A stretch of 64,000 nucleotides of DNA, taken from positions 1 to 64,000 of the forward strand of contig NZ_JACSDK010000017.1 of NCBI RefSeq assembly GCF_014925385.1. The letters are read 5' to 3'. Below the pieces are notes generated by a model. It worked only from the letters and a program-made list of their open reading frames with translations, was not told the origin of the DNA and searched no databases. Of this stretch, positions 16,308-24,180 are shown one piece after another. The translations under genes were made by a program, and so were the position numbers. Within the stretch, counting starts at the first letter, position 1; every line of letters starts with the position of its first letter. This DNA comes from Pelagibius marinus. GTDB taxonomy: Bacteria > Pseudomonadota > Alphaproteobacteria > Kiloniellales > Kiloniellaceae.

Positions 16308-16646
16308 ATGGATACGCCCGGTCAGCTTGTCGACCGCCCGCCAGGGAACGCGCCCGCCGCCGCGGGCTGCGTGGTCTCGGTCAGCGGTTCGCTGGTCGAT
16401 GTCGCTTTTCCGGAAGGTGAACTGCCGCCGGCCTTGAGTCGCGGGGCCGGGGCCGTGCCTGGTGGTGATCGGCAGCCGCGGTGCCGCCTGGCGGAGGAGC
16501 GGGGGCTCGACGCCGACCGCAGTATCGACGACAAGCTGGATGGCCTGCGCCGCCGTGAGAACGCCCTGCGCCAGGAGGCCATCACCACGGAGCTGCTGGA
16601 CGTCGTTACCGGCTCCGAAGCTATCCTGACGCCGCCGGAGCGCTGA
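16308..16646 (+). pseudogene. relic of an N-type ATPase operon: atpD start joined to atpG end
   Basis: The reading frame from ATG 16308 first resembles the start of an alternative (N-type) ATPase beta subunit: GCVVSVSGSLVDVAFPEGELPP fits the opening strand pattern of AtpD. After an unrelated middle it continues with IDDKLDGLRRRENALRQEAITTELL, which resembles the extreme C-terminus of the N-ATPase gamma subunit, including the LRQE-IT-E pattern. In known N-ATPase operons beta is first and gamma is last. One large internal deletion would give exactly this join. The frame is open, so a short protein might be made, but no ATPase activity is possible. The match was made by eye. Confidence 0.55.
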
Positions 16647-17021
16647 GCCTCCGGCCTTCCGGCCCCGGATTTATGGGCTTTGGCGGGGCCGTCTAGGCTG
16701 CAAGGATGGGTTGGATTCTGCCGGGCGCGACCCCTCTCTCTTTGCGTCCCCCGAGGGGGTCGCGAAGGGCATTTCCTGACTCAAAGGTTGATATGTAAAT
16801 TTCCAAGGAATAGGACTGAAGTACTAAGGAAGATCAACTTATGGTTAATATTCATCCTTTACTTCGGTAGAAACCACAGAAATTTGTATGAGTTTTCGCC
16901 CTGATGGCCTCTCGGTTGTTTCCATTCGCCTGTTTCTTGTGACAAAATTTAGTCGGTCCCGCTACCAAGAGTTTATAAACAATTGCGGCGGGGGCTGGAC
17001 AAACTTCAGGGTGAGAAGTGC
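16647..17021. other. AT-rich intergenic region with a CtrA-type half-site
   Basis: From about 16790 the sequence becomes markedly AT-rich, unlike its surroundings. ATGGTTAA (16841-16848, TTAACCAT on the minus strand) matches the CtrA half-site seen before flp, the adhesin and the sensor kinase. A 74-residue open frame at 16680-16904 has no protein-like features. This region probably holds the promoter of the receiver-kinase gene that follows. Confidence 0.45.
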
Positions 17022-18626
17022 ATGACCGCGCTAGCGAGGGTTCTCGTTGCTGACGATGAAGTCGACCTGATCGAGGACTATCACTCGGCTCTGGCCATTG
17101 CTGATTCCAAGAATGCGGACACGCGCCTTGCCGAGCTGCAGGACGAGTTGTTCGGTCCTCAGCACTCCAACAGCAGCCTGCCACCCATCGAACTCGTCTC
17201 GGTGAATCAGGGCGAGGCGGCCGTGCAGGCGGTCAGCCGCGCGCAGGAAGAACACCGCCCGTTTTCAGTCGCCTTTATCGATGTGCGCATGCCGCCGGGT
17301 ATCAACGGTCTGGACGCTGCCGCCAAGATCCGGGCGATCGACGAACGCCTGCCCATCGTCATCGTTACGGCCTACACCGATATCCAGATGATCGACCTGG
17401 CGAAGAAGGTGCCGCCGGCCGATCGGCTCTTTGTGCTGCAGAAACCCTTCCACACCACCGAGATCCAGCAGCTCGCCATCGCCCTGACGGCGCGTGGCGA
17501 GCTGGACCGGATGAACGAAGGCGAGGGTGGGGCTGAGACCTTGCCGCGGCTCGACCGTGTTCTCAGCGGTCTGCCGGGCGGCATCGCCGTCTTCGACGAG
17601 AACGAGCGCCTGGTTCAGATGAACGAGGGCCTCGGAAAACTTTTCCCCGATATGAAGGACGAGGCCGGCTCGGGCATTCGCTACGACGCCTGGCGTGCCA
17701 AGATCGCAGAAGAGCTGGCGCCGGACCAGGTGCTGAAGCGCAAGGGTCGGGATGACGGACGCCTTCAGCTGGCTGATGCCGGCGGTTTGGCGGCCCGGCG
17801 CCTTTCCGGCAACCGCTGGGTGATGATCGCCGAGCAGTTCGAGTCCACCGGCGGAACGGTGGTGCAGTTCCTCGATGTGACCAGGATGAAGGTTGCCGAG
17901 CAGCGCCGGACGATCGGCAGCACCATGGCCCATATGTCGCGTCTGGCGGGCGCCCTGGTAGACCGCGCCGCGGCGGGGGAGCTGGGACGCGGCGCCTCTG
18001 CGACGGAAATCTCCGGCGAGTTGGAACAGACCGCCACCGGGCGGCGCTCGGCCCTGCAGGATCTGACGATCCTGGCGCAGCGCCAGCAGCTTGCGCCACG
18101 GCCGAGCTTCCTCGACGCCTTGGCCAATGAGACCGCGGCGGCGCTGGAGCATGAACTTCCCAAGTCCATCAATGTGGAGACGGTTTCCTCCGTCGGCCTC
18201 TGGCCCGTCTTTGTCGACCCTGAACAGACCCGGGATGTGCTGCGCGCGCTGATGTTGAACGCTGCCGAAGCCGTGGAAGGCAAGGGAAGCGTCGTCGTCG
18301 AGACTGCCAACGTCCGGGCGACGCGGGAAGCGGCGAGCGAGATGCCCGGCCTCAAGAGCGGTGAGTACGTGCGCCTGTCGATCACCGACAACGGTCCCGG
18401 CATGCAGCCGGAGTTGATCGACCGCGCCGTTATGCCGTTTTTCACCACAAAGGATCCTAAGGAACACAGTGGCATGGGGCTTACAGCGGCTTACAGCTTC
18501 GTTCTGCAGTCCGGTGGGCATCTCTTCATCGACAGTGACGGTCAGAGCACGACCACCGTCAATCTCTTCCTGCCCCGCTTGCCCGAGGGCGTCATGGCCG
18601 GGAAACGGGGGCTGCGGCGCCACTAA
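17022..18626 (+). CDS. receiver-PAS-histidine kinase hybrid signalling protein
   Basis: This 534-residue cytoplasmic protein begins with a receiver domain (about 1-165): acidic pair DDE at residues 10-12, phospho-acceptor D87 in AFIDVRMPPG and lysine in LQKPF near 141. The segment between helix 1 and strand 2 is some 20 residues longer than usual. A PAS-like region (about 185-300, VFDENERLVQMNEGL) and a kinase core follow. The ATP-binding part is complete: N box LMLNAAEAVEG, DNGPGM, FFTTK and GMGLTAAYSF. The histidine box is degenerate (STMAHMSRLAG). ATG 17022 puts the receiver at the start. Together with the SARP gene next door it may control the Tad locus. Confidence 0.8.
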   Translation: MTALARVLVADDEVDLIEDYHSALAIADSKNADTRLAELQDELFGPQHSNSSLPPIELVSVNQGEAAVQAVSRAQEEHRPFSVAFIDVRMPPGINGLDAAAKIRAIDERLPIVIVTAYTDIQMIDLAKKVPPADRLFVLQKPFHTTEIQQLAIALTARGELDRMNEGEGGAETLPRLDRVLSGLPGGIAVFDENERLVQMNEGLGKLFPDMKDEAGSGIRYDAWRAKIAEELAPDQVLKRKGRDDGRLQLADAGGLAARRLSGNRWVMIAEQFESTGGTVVQFLDVTRMKVAEQRRTIGSTMAHMSRLAGALVDRAAAGELGRGASATEISGELEQTATGRRSALQDLTILAQRQQLAPRPSFLDALANETAAALEHELPKSINVETVSSVGLWPVFVDPEQTRDVLRALMLNAAEAVEGKGSVVVETANVRATREAASEMPGLKSGEYVRLSITDNGPGMQPELIDRAVMPFFTTKDPKEHSGMGLTAAYSFVLQSGGHLFIDSDGQSTTTVNLFLPRLPEGVMAGKRGLRRH

Positions 18627-18654
18627 GGCGATCGCAGGGAACGGGGTCACAGAG

Positions 18655-21018
18655 ATGCACGTCACTAAGCCAGCGGCCACACTGGATCTCTTCGGAGGTT
18701 TCTCGTTGCGAGACGCAACGGGCGCGCAGGTGTCCCTGACTCTCCGCAAGACCGAGGCGCTCATCGCCTATCTGGCGGTAAACGGCCACAGCCAGCAGCG
18801 CGAAAAGCTCGCCACGCTGCTATGGGGCGAGACCACCCAGTCCAACGCCCTGCAGAGCCTGCGCCAGGCGCGCCTGACCCTGATGCGCAATCTTGAACCG
18901 CACAAGCTGCCGATTCTCAATTTCGACCGGCGGGAGGTGCATCTGGACGTGACCTCCCTGCAGGTCGACGCACTGGAGTTTGAACGTCTGCAGGAGGCGG
19001 GCGACCAGGATTCTCTGGCGCGGGCCGTGGCGCTGTACAGCGGCGAATTCCTGGCCGGCATGGAAATCGAGTCGGAAGCCTTCGAGGAATGGCTGCTGCC
19101 GATCCGCGCCTGGTACCGCGAGCAGATGGAGGCCGCACTCGATAGGTTGCTCACCTTGCAGGAGCAGGCCGGGGCGCAGGAATCTTCAATTCGCACGGCC
19201 AAGCGTATTCTGGCACTCGATCCGCTGCGCGAGGACGTACACCGCTGGATGATGCAGGCCTTTGCCGCCGCCGGCCAGCGCACCTCGGCATTGGCCGCCT
19301 ACGACGCTTGCCGTACGGTTCTGCGCGAACAGCTCGACGTCGAGCCGGAGGCCGAGACCGAGTCTCTCTACCAGTCGATCCTTTTGCGGGCGGACCCGCA
19401 GCCGCGGACCGTGAAGTCCGCCGGCGAGCAGAGAATCAACGGCACCGCCGTTGCGTCCCTGGCCGCCGAGGCGCCGGCCACCGGCGAAGCCGCCGCTGCA
19501 GCGGGGGCGGGCGGCGGGCTGGCGCCGATCAGCAATCTCACCAACGCGGCCCTGGAAGTTCTGCAGATCGCCGCGGTTTCAGGCAGCCTCTTCTCGATGG
19601 GTCTGCTCGAGGCCTTGACCGAGCGCTCTCCGGAGCGCAGCCGGGCAAGCCTCCGCGAACTGGTTGCGGCGGGCCTTTTCGAGACGACCGCCGACGGCGA
19701 GGCCTCCTCCATCGGCTCGTCGGTCCGCGAAAGGGTCCTGGGGCAGCTTCTGCCCTCCCACCGCAAGCACCTGCACTACGCCGTTGCCGTGGCCCTGGAA
19801 GACCAGGCAGGCAGCGATATTTACGAGCAGTGCTATGAGATCGCCGGGCATTTCCGCGCTGCCGGGCGTTGGAACCTCGCGGTGCCCCATCTGCTGCGCC
19901 TGGCCAAGCTGGAGGCGGATCGCGGCAACCTCGATCTGGCGGAAACCCAGGTGCGTCAGGCGTCGGCCGATCTCGAACTGCTGCCGCCCGGCGATGCGCG
20001 CGGCAAGCTGGAGGTCAAGGTCCTGGTGATCGCCGCCGAGTTGGCGGAGTTGAAGGGCGATCTGGCGCGGGCCGAGGAAATCCTCGCTCGCAAGTGGCCG
20101 GACCTGAAACGCTATGGCAACTCGGAGCTGTGGATCAGCTACCTGCTGGCTCGGGCGCGCCTGCGTCATCGCAGAGGCATGGTCAAGCAAGCCTACGCGG
20201 CGATCCGGCGCATGCCGCGCACCTGCAAGGGCCGGCCCATGCAAAGCCATTGGCTGCTGGCTGAGCGCTTCGCCGATCTGGCGGATAAAATCACCGGCGA
20301 AGGCTGCAATCCCGCAATGATGCTGGAAAGCCATCGCCTGACCGGCCCACGCTCCAGCGAGGCCGATGCCAGTGCGGTGCAGGCGCTGTGCCACGCCAAG
20401 CGCGAGAAGTTCTCGGCCGCTTACGCGGCCTGCGCCCAGGCGATCCGCCTGTCCGAGAACCAGCCGGACACGACCTGTCTGACCGTCAGCCTGCAGACCC
20501 AGGGGATCATCCAGGTCTGGGACGGGGAAGCGAAGGTGGCTCTGGAGGCTTTCGACCGGGCCTTGAGCCTGGCGGAAGCGCGGGGTGACCTGCTGAGGCA
20601 GTACACCTCACGCGGCTACCGCGGTTTCGCGCTGATCAATGCCGGGCGCGCCTTCGAAGCGAAGGAGGAACTGGCCCAGGCAGTCAATATGTCAGAAAAG
20701 CTGCATCTGCCCTTTATGCGCGCTATGTTCATGGCTTGGCTGGCCGAGGCCCTGCAGGGTTGCGGAGAGAACGACCGCGCTCTCGAGGTCGCCCGCTGGG
20801 CGGCCCGCATGGCCAACGAGGGCAACGAGCCCTGGGCCCGTTCGGTGGCCTTGCGCGTCATGGCGCAGGCGCTCTCCGTGTCGAACGCCGAGGACGGCAA
20901 GTTCGTCGACCGCATCCTGCGCGCGGCGCTGGAGATGCAAAGCAGCCTGGGGCTGCCGTTCGAGACGGCGCGCACCGTCGACATGCGGGCAGAGGTCAGC
21001 GCCGCCGAGCTTCACTAG
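18655..21018 (+). CDS. SARP/BTAD-type transcriptional activator with TPR region
   Basis: This 787-residue protein starts with an OmpR-like winged helix (about 5-100, LFGGFSLRDATG and LRKTEALIAYLA) and a bacterial transcriptional activation domain (BTAD, about 105-250, with ALYSGEFLAGMEI and the ILALDPLREDVHRWMM pattern). Long helical TPR-like repeats fill the rest. No P-loop ATPase is present between them. SARP-type factors bind direct repeats near promoters. ATG 18655 lies 28 bases after the kinase gene; the longer reading starts inside that gene and is spurious. Position suggests joint action with the receiver-kinase on nearby surface-structure genes. Confidence 0.82.
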   Translation: MHVTKPAATLDLFGGFSLRDATGAQVSLTLRKTEALIAYLAVNGHSQQREKLATLLWGETTQSNALQSLRQARLTLMRNLEPHKLPILNFDRREVHLDVTSLQVDALEFERLQEAGDQDSLARAVALYSGEFLAGMEIESEAFEEWLLPIRAWYREQMEAALDRLLTLQEQAGAQESSIRTAKRILALDPLREDVHRWMMQAFAAAGQRTSALAAYDACRTVLREQLDVEPEAETESLYQSILLRADPQPRTVKSAGEQRINGTAVASLAAEAPATGEAAAAAGAGGGLAPISNLTNAALEVLQIAAVSGSLFSMGLLEALTERSPERSRASLRELVAAGLFETTADGEASSIGSSVRERVLGQLLPSHRKHLHYAVAVALEDQAGSDIYEQCYEIAGHFRAAGRWNLAVPHLLRLAKLEADRGNLDLAETQVRQASADLELLPPGDARGKLEVKVLVIAAELAELKGDLARAEEILARKWPDLKRYGNSELWISYLLARARLRHRRGMVKQAYAAIRRMPRTCKGRPMQSHWLLAERFADLADKITGEGCNPAMMLESHRLTGPRSSEADASAVQALCHAKREKFSAAYAACAQAIRLSENQPDTTCLTVSLQTQGIIQVWDGEAKVALEAFDRALSLAEARGDLLRQYTSRGYRGFALINAGRAFEAKEELAQAVNMSEKLHLPFMRAMFMAWLAEALQGCGENDRALEVARWAARMANEGNEPWARSVALRVMAQALSVSNAEDGKFVDRILRAALEMQSSLGLPFETARTVDMRAEVSAAELH

Positions 21019-21034
21019 AGGGACCTGCTTCGTC

Positions 21035-22012
21035 ATGAACGCGCTGGACCTTCGCTGGATAGTTCCGGTCCTCGCAATTCTCGGCGTCCAGTATTTTGTG
21101 GCGCTGCTGATCGGCGTGCAGCTCGATTTCAGCTACGAGGTGCCCTTCCGAAGCTTTGGCGTCGTAGGGTTGAACTTCGCCATAATTGGCTTTTGCCTGC
21201 CCGTCGTCTGGCAGCTGTTCCGATTTTGGCGGGAGGGCGAGCAAAACCCCCTTCGCCGCATCCTGCCCCGCCTTCCCTGGGCGCTCGCAGTCGGGTTCCT
21301 GCTGGTCGCTTGCCAGTTCGCTGTTCTGAACTGGGCCAAGGTCATGATGCCGGCGGCCGTGGGATTTTGGGCCGATCCCGCCTTCGCCGACCTGGATCAC
21401 CTGCTTTTCGGGCAAGATCCCTGGCGCCTCAGCCATCAGTACCTAGGCCAGGCGACGCCGGTGATTGACAAGATCTATGGCTTTTGGGCGCCTGTGAACT
21501 TTGCCATCCTGCTCTTCCTGTTCTACCTGCCCCCTTCCCCCAAGAGGGCCCAGGCCCTGATCGCCTACTTCCTCGCCTGGGCTGGCGGCACCTTGGGCCA
21601 GTACCTGGGCGCCTCGGCAGGGCCGATCTTCTATGAGTCGATCCAGCTTGGCGACCGCTTCGCCGAGCTGCCCGTCAGCCCCTGGACGGCGACCGCCCGC
21701 GAGTACCTCTGGACCAACTACCTGAAGGGGGGAGGGCTTATTGGTGCTGGGATCTCGGCGATGCCGTCGATGCACGTCGCCATCGCCCTATGGATTGCGC
21801 TGGTGGGTCGGACGTTCCTGCCCAGGTACCAGGTGATCTTCTGGGCCTATTTTGCCACCATCCTTGTCGGTTCCGTCCATCTGGGCTGGCACTATGCGGT
21901 TGATGGCATCGCCGCTTCCGTCATCGTCCCGGTCGTTTGGGTCATTGCGGGGACGATGGCGACCACCACACTGAATAAGCAGCGGCAACCTGAACCGTCC
22001 ATTGAGACCTGA
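21035..22012 (+). CDS. PAP2-superfamily membrane protein
   Basis: This 325-residue protein has about eight membrane helices and the two later PAP2 motifs: SAMPSMHVAIA with H247 and GWHYAVDGIAA with H286 and D290. The first (K..RP) motif of classical phosphatases is not visible, which points to the Aur1/inositolphosphotransferase-like PAP2 subgroup. Members transfer or remove phosphate head groups on lipids. ATG 21035 lies 16 bases after the SARP gene, so it is probably in the same transcript. The lipid substrate is unknown. Confidence 0.75.
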   Translation: MNALDLRWIVPVLAILGVQYFVALLIGVQLDFSYEVPFRSFGVVGLNFAIIGFCLPVVWQLFRFWREGEQNPLRRILPRLPWALAVGFLLVACQFAVLNWAKVMMPAAVGFWADPAFADLDHLLFGQDPWRLSHQYLGQATPVIDKIYGFWAPVNFAILLFLFYLPPSPKRAQALIAYFLAWAGGTLGQYLGASAGPIFYESIQLGDRFAELPVSPWTATAREYLWTNYLKGGGLIGAGISAMPSMHVAIALWIALVGRTFLPRYQVIFWAYFATILVGSVHLGWHYAVDGIAASVIVPVVWVIAGTMATTTLNKQRQPEPSIET

Positions 22013-22677
22013 AGGAAGCGCCCGGATTTGAGCGATCAGGGCTGCGCGCTGGTACTTCACCGCGGCGGGAGCGGGGACAGTAGCTGTCCAGGCAATTGAC
22101 GAGCGTCACGCGCTTTACCGTCTCCGCGGTTCTCCCTCTTCCAAGCTCCCTTCCGAAGCGCCTGCAACGCCGATACAGGCATCGGCTTGCGCTCCCCCAA
22201 GCATGGTTTTTGCCGCAGGCAAGGTTTCCTTCGGCCTGTTGCTCCACCGCAACAGTGCTACCACCTTTGATGGCTGTATTGGTTAATTCTTTATGAATGA
22301 GCCAAGCGGTCGTTAACCTTTGCGCATCTTTCAGATCGATGACGATGGCCGAAAACGGGCCTCGAGAATCCCAAAAACATAATACTAGACAATGGCATAA
22401 GCGTCGTTTGCTTGCGCCTTATCTGCGCCTGTCGTCAAGGCTCAATGGTTAACGTCGGCTGCTTTGACGGAGATGACGTTGCGCCTTGCGCGCGCATTTC
22501 TGTGCCGCTGCATGACGTTTGGATCACGGGGCAATTGATACGAATTCACGTCAATTGGCGCAGGCATGTAGCTGCATAGCCTCTTCGGGGAGCTGGCGCC
22601 GAGGTCGAGCCCGAGACGGCCAAGAGCGACTAAGCCGGGCCGAGGGCTGGGGAACAACGAAGGAATGGAGAAAAACA
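22013..22677. other. long non-coding region before flp
   Basis: No credible gene is present in these 665 bases. The right half holds the shared flp/adhesin upstream boxes, described separately. CAATTG occurs at both 22532-22537 and 22553-22558. The 22400-22260 interval is less GC-rich than the genes around it. The flp ribosome site is AAGGAATGGAG, ending eight bases before ATG 22678. Confidence 0.5.
22313..22561 (+). promoter_or_regulatory. flp upstream control region, copy 1 of a shared layout
   Basis: Three boxes recur before the giant adhesin gene with the same offset of 13,763 bases at each: TTAACC (22313-22318), ATGGTTAACG (22445-22454) and a 48-bp element (22514-22561) that is identical at 38 of 48 bases. 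The 48-bp element holds AATTGA-N12-TCAATT around the loop TACGAATTCACG. A further AATCCC (22367) matches ATTCCC at the same offset, followed by an A-rich run in both. Distances to the two start codons differ by only two bases. Confidence 0.7.
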
Positions 22678-22863
22678 ATGCGTAATTTTCTGAAGGCTCT
22701 TTGGGCGGACGAGAGCGGCGCGGCTGGCGCCGAGTACGCCCTCATCCTGGCGATCGTCGCTATCGGCATTGCGGTGGCCGCCGGCAACCTGGGCACGGCA
22801 ATCTCCGGCTCCATGCAGGATGCCGCCGATTGTATCAACCAGGCTTCGGGTAGCTCCTGCTAG
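22678..22863 (+). CDS. flp: Flp/Fap-type pilin subunit
   Basis: This 61-residue prepilin is the structural subunit of the Tad pilus. A short leader ends in Gly, followed by AAGAEY, which fits the Flp processing rule (Gly, four residues, Glu-Tyr); cleavage by the CpaA peptidase encoded at 32740 would release the mature pilin. The hydrophobic helix YALILAIVAIGIAVAAG follows. Two cysteines near the C-terminus (DCINQASGSSC) could form a disulfide loop. It is set apart from cpaB by a stable hairpin, consistent with its need for far higher expression. Confidence 0.93.
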   Translation: MRNFLKALWADESGAAGAEYALILAIVAIGIAVAAGNLGTAISGSMQDAADCINQASGSSC

Positions 22864-22878
22864 TCGTGAACGTGAGGA

Positions 22879-22905
22879 CCGACGGCCATGCGATTTGGCC
22901 GTCGG
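22879..22905 (+). terminator. stem-loop after the pilin gene
   Basis: CCGACGGCC (22879-22887) and GGCCGTCGG (22897-22905) form a perfect 9-bp stem with a 9-base loop. GAGG (22874-22877) and CCTC (22909-22912) can extend it. No T-tract follows. It likely acts as a partial terminator or a 3' stabiliser, giving more pilin mRNA than message for the assembly genes. Confidence 0.6.
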
Positions 22906-23001
22906 ATACCTCTGTCTAGAGAACAAGCATCAGCGTGATGAATGGTGCGCGAGCACCGGACGACCCGACGAGAAATCTACTGACAGGACGAGGACAGAAC
23001 C

Positions 23002-24141
23002 ATGAGAGGGCGCGCAATTATAATGTTGGGCTTGGCTGTCGTCCTGGCGGTCGCAGCAGTCTTTCTGGCCCGCAACTGGATCCAGGAACAGGCACGACCC
23101 ATCATCGTGCAGCAGGCGGCGCAGCCGGCGAACACCGTCACGGTCGTCGTCGCCAAGGAACGCATGACCTTCGGCAATCCGGTGCGCAAGGAGCAGCTCC
23201 GCCTGGTGAAGTGGCCGGGTGAAGCGGTGCCCGAGGGCGCATTTACCTCGATCGACGAGTTGCTCGACGGTCAGGAGGAACGTGTCGTCCTGCGCGCCAT
23301 CGAGATTAACGAGCCGGTGTTGAAGAACAAGATCTCCGGCTTCGGCGGCAAGGCCAGCCTGGCGGCGATCCTTTCGCCGGAAATGCGCGCGGTGACCATC
23401 CGCGTCAATGATGTGGCCGGTGTCGCCGGCTTCGTGCTGCCGGGCGACCGGGTCGATATTCTGCTGACCCGAGACCGAACCGGCGGTGACGGCAACAAGA
23501 GCGCCAACAACCTGATCACCGACGTTCTGCTGCAGAACGTCAAGGTTCTGGGCATCGATCAGGATGCCAATCAGGAAAAGGACAAGCCCTCGGTTGCGAA
23601 GGCGGTGACCCTGGAGGTCTCGCCGCAGCAGGCGCAGAAGCTGGCTCTGGCCTCGCAGCTCGGCAGCTTGGCTCTGATGCTGCGCAACCTGGCCGACGCA
23701 GAGGCAGAACAGGTCAAGACCGTCAGCACCCGTGATCTTTCGGTCGGCGAGGTCAACGAGCCGGCGCAGGTCGTCGAGGCGCCCAAGAAAAAGACGAAGA
23801 CGATCAAGAAGGTAGTCCAGCGGCCAAAGGAAGATCCGCTTTCCGCCGTGCGCATCGTGCGAGGCACCAACGCCACCAGCTACGAGGTCCAGCCCGACGT
23901 ACAGCCGCTCTTCGGCAGCCTGCCGGCGCAGAAACTGTCGCCTTCCGGCACCGCGACCGTCACGACCCCGGCAGTACCTGAGGGCGGTGAGGCGAATACC
24001 GTGACGCCCGCCGGACCGACATTCGTGAAGCCGCAGACGAAGGCGCCGGAGAACGGTGCCCAGAGCGCGCCGTCTCTAGGAGGCGAGCAGGAGAACCCCA
24101 TCAACCTGCTGCCGCCCGATCTGGAAGCCGCCTTGAACTAA
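23002..24141 (+). CDS. cpaB: Flp pilus assembly protein CpaB/RcpC
   Basis: This 379-residue protein has an N-terminal membrane anchor (residues 7-24), an SAF domain (about 45-115, with NTVTVVVAKERMTFGNPV) and the RcpC domain ending around residue 240 (VLPGDRVDILLTRD). It acts in the periplasm, where CpaB is thought to link the inner-membrane machine to the secretin. A Lys-rich stretch near 255-275 and a Pro-rich tail of about 100 residues extend beyond the usual domain. It is the first assembly gene after flp. Confidence 0.9.
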   Translation: MRGRAIIMLGLAVVLAVAAVFLARNWIQEQARPIIVQQAAQPANTVTVVVAKERMTFGNPVRKEQLRLVKWPGEAVPEGAFTSIDELLDGQEERVVLRAIEINEPVLKNKISGFGGKASLAAILSPEMRAVTIRVNDVAGVAGFVLPGDRVDILLTRDRTGGDGNKSANNLITDVLLQNVKVLGIDQDANQEKDKPSVAKAVTLEVSPQQAQKLALASQLGSLALMLRNLADAEAEQVKTVSTRDLSVGEVNEPAQVVEAPKKKTKTIKKVVQRPKEDPLSAVRIVRGTNATSYEVQPDVQPLFGSLPAQKLSPSGTATVTTPAVPEGGEANTVTPAGPTFVKPQTKAPENGAQSAPSLGGEQENPINLLPPDLEAALN

Positions 24142-24180
24142 CCAAGGAACGAGCAAGAAACAAAGGTAAGGGAGAGGGGC

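Noticed and set aside
16680-16904. 74-residue open frame
   Set aside because: It begins in GC-rich and ends in AT-rich non-coding DNA, without a ribosome site or any protein-like pattern.
23758-23830. Possible frameshift or fusion in the lysine-rich stretch of cpaB
   Set aside because: The frame continues without a break and a basic linker is seen in other CpaB proteins; there is no sign of a second gene.
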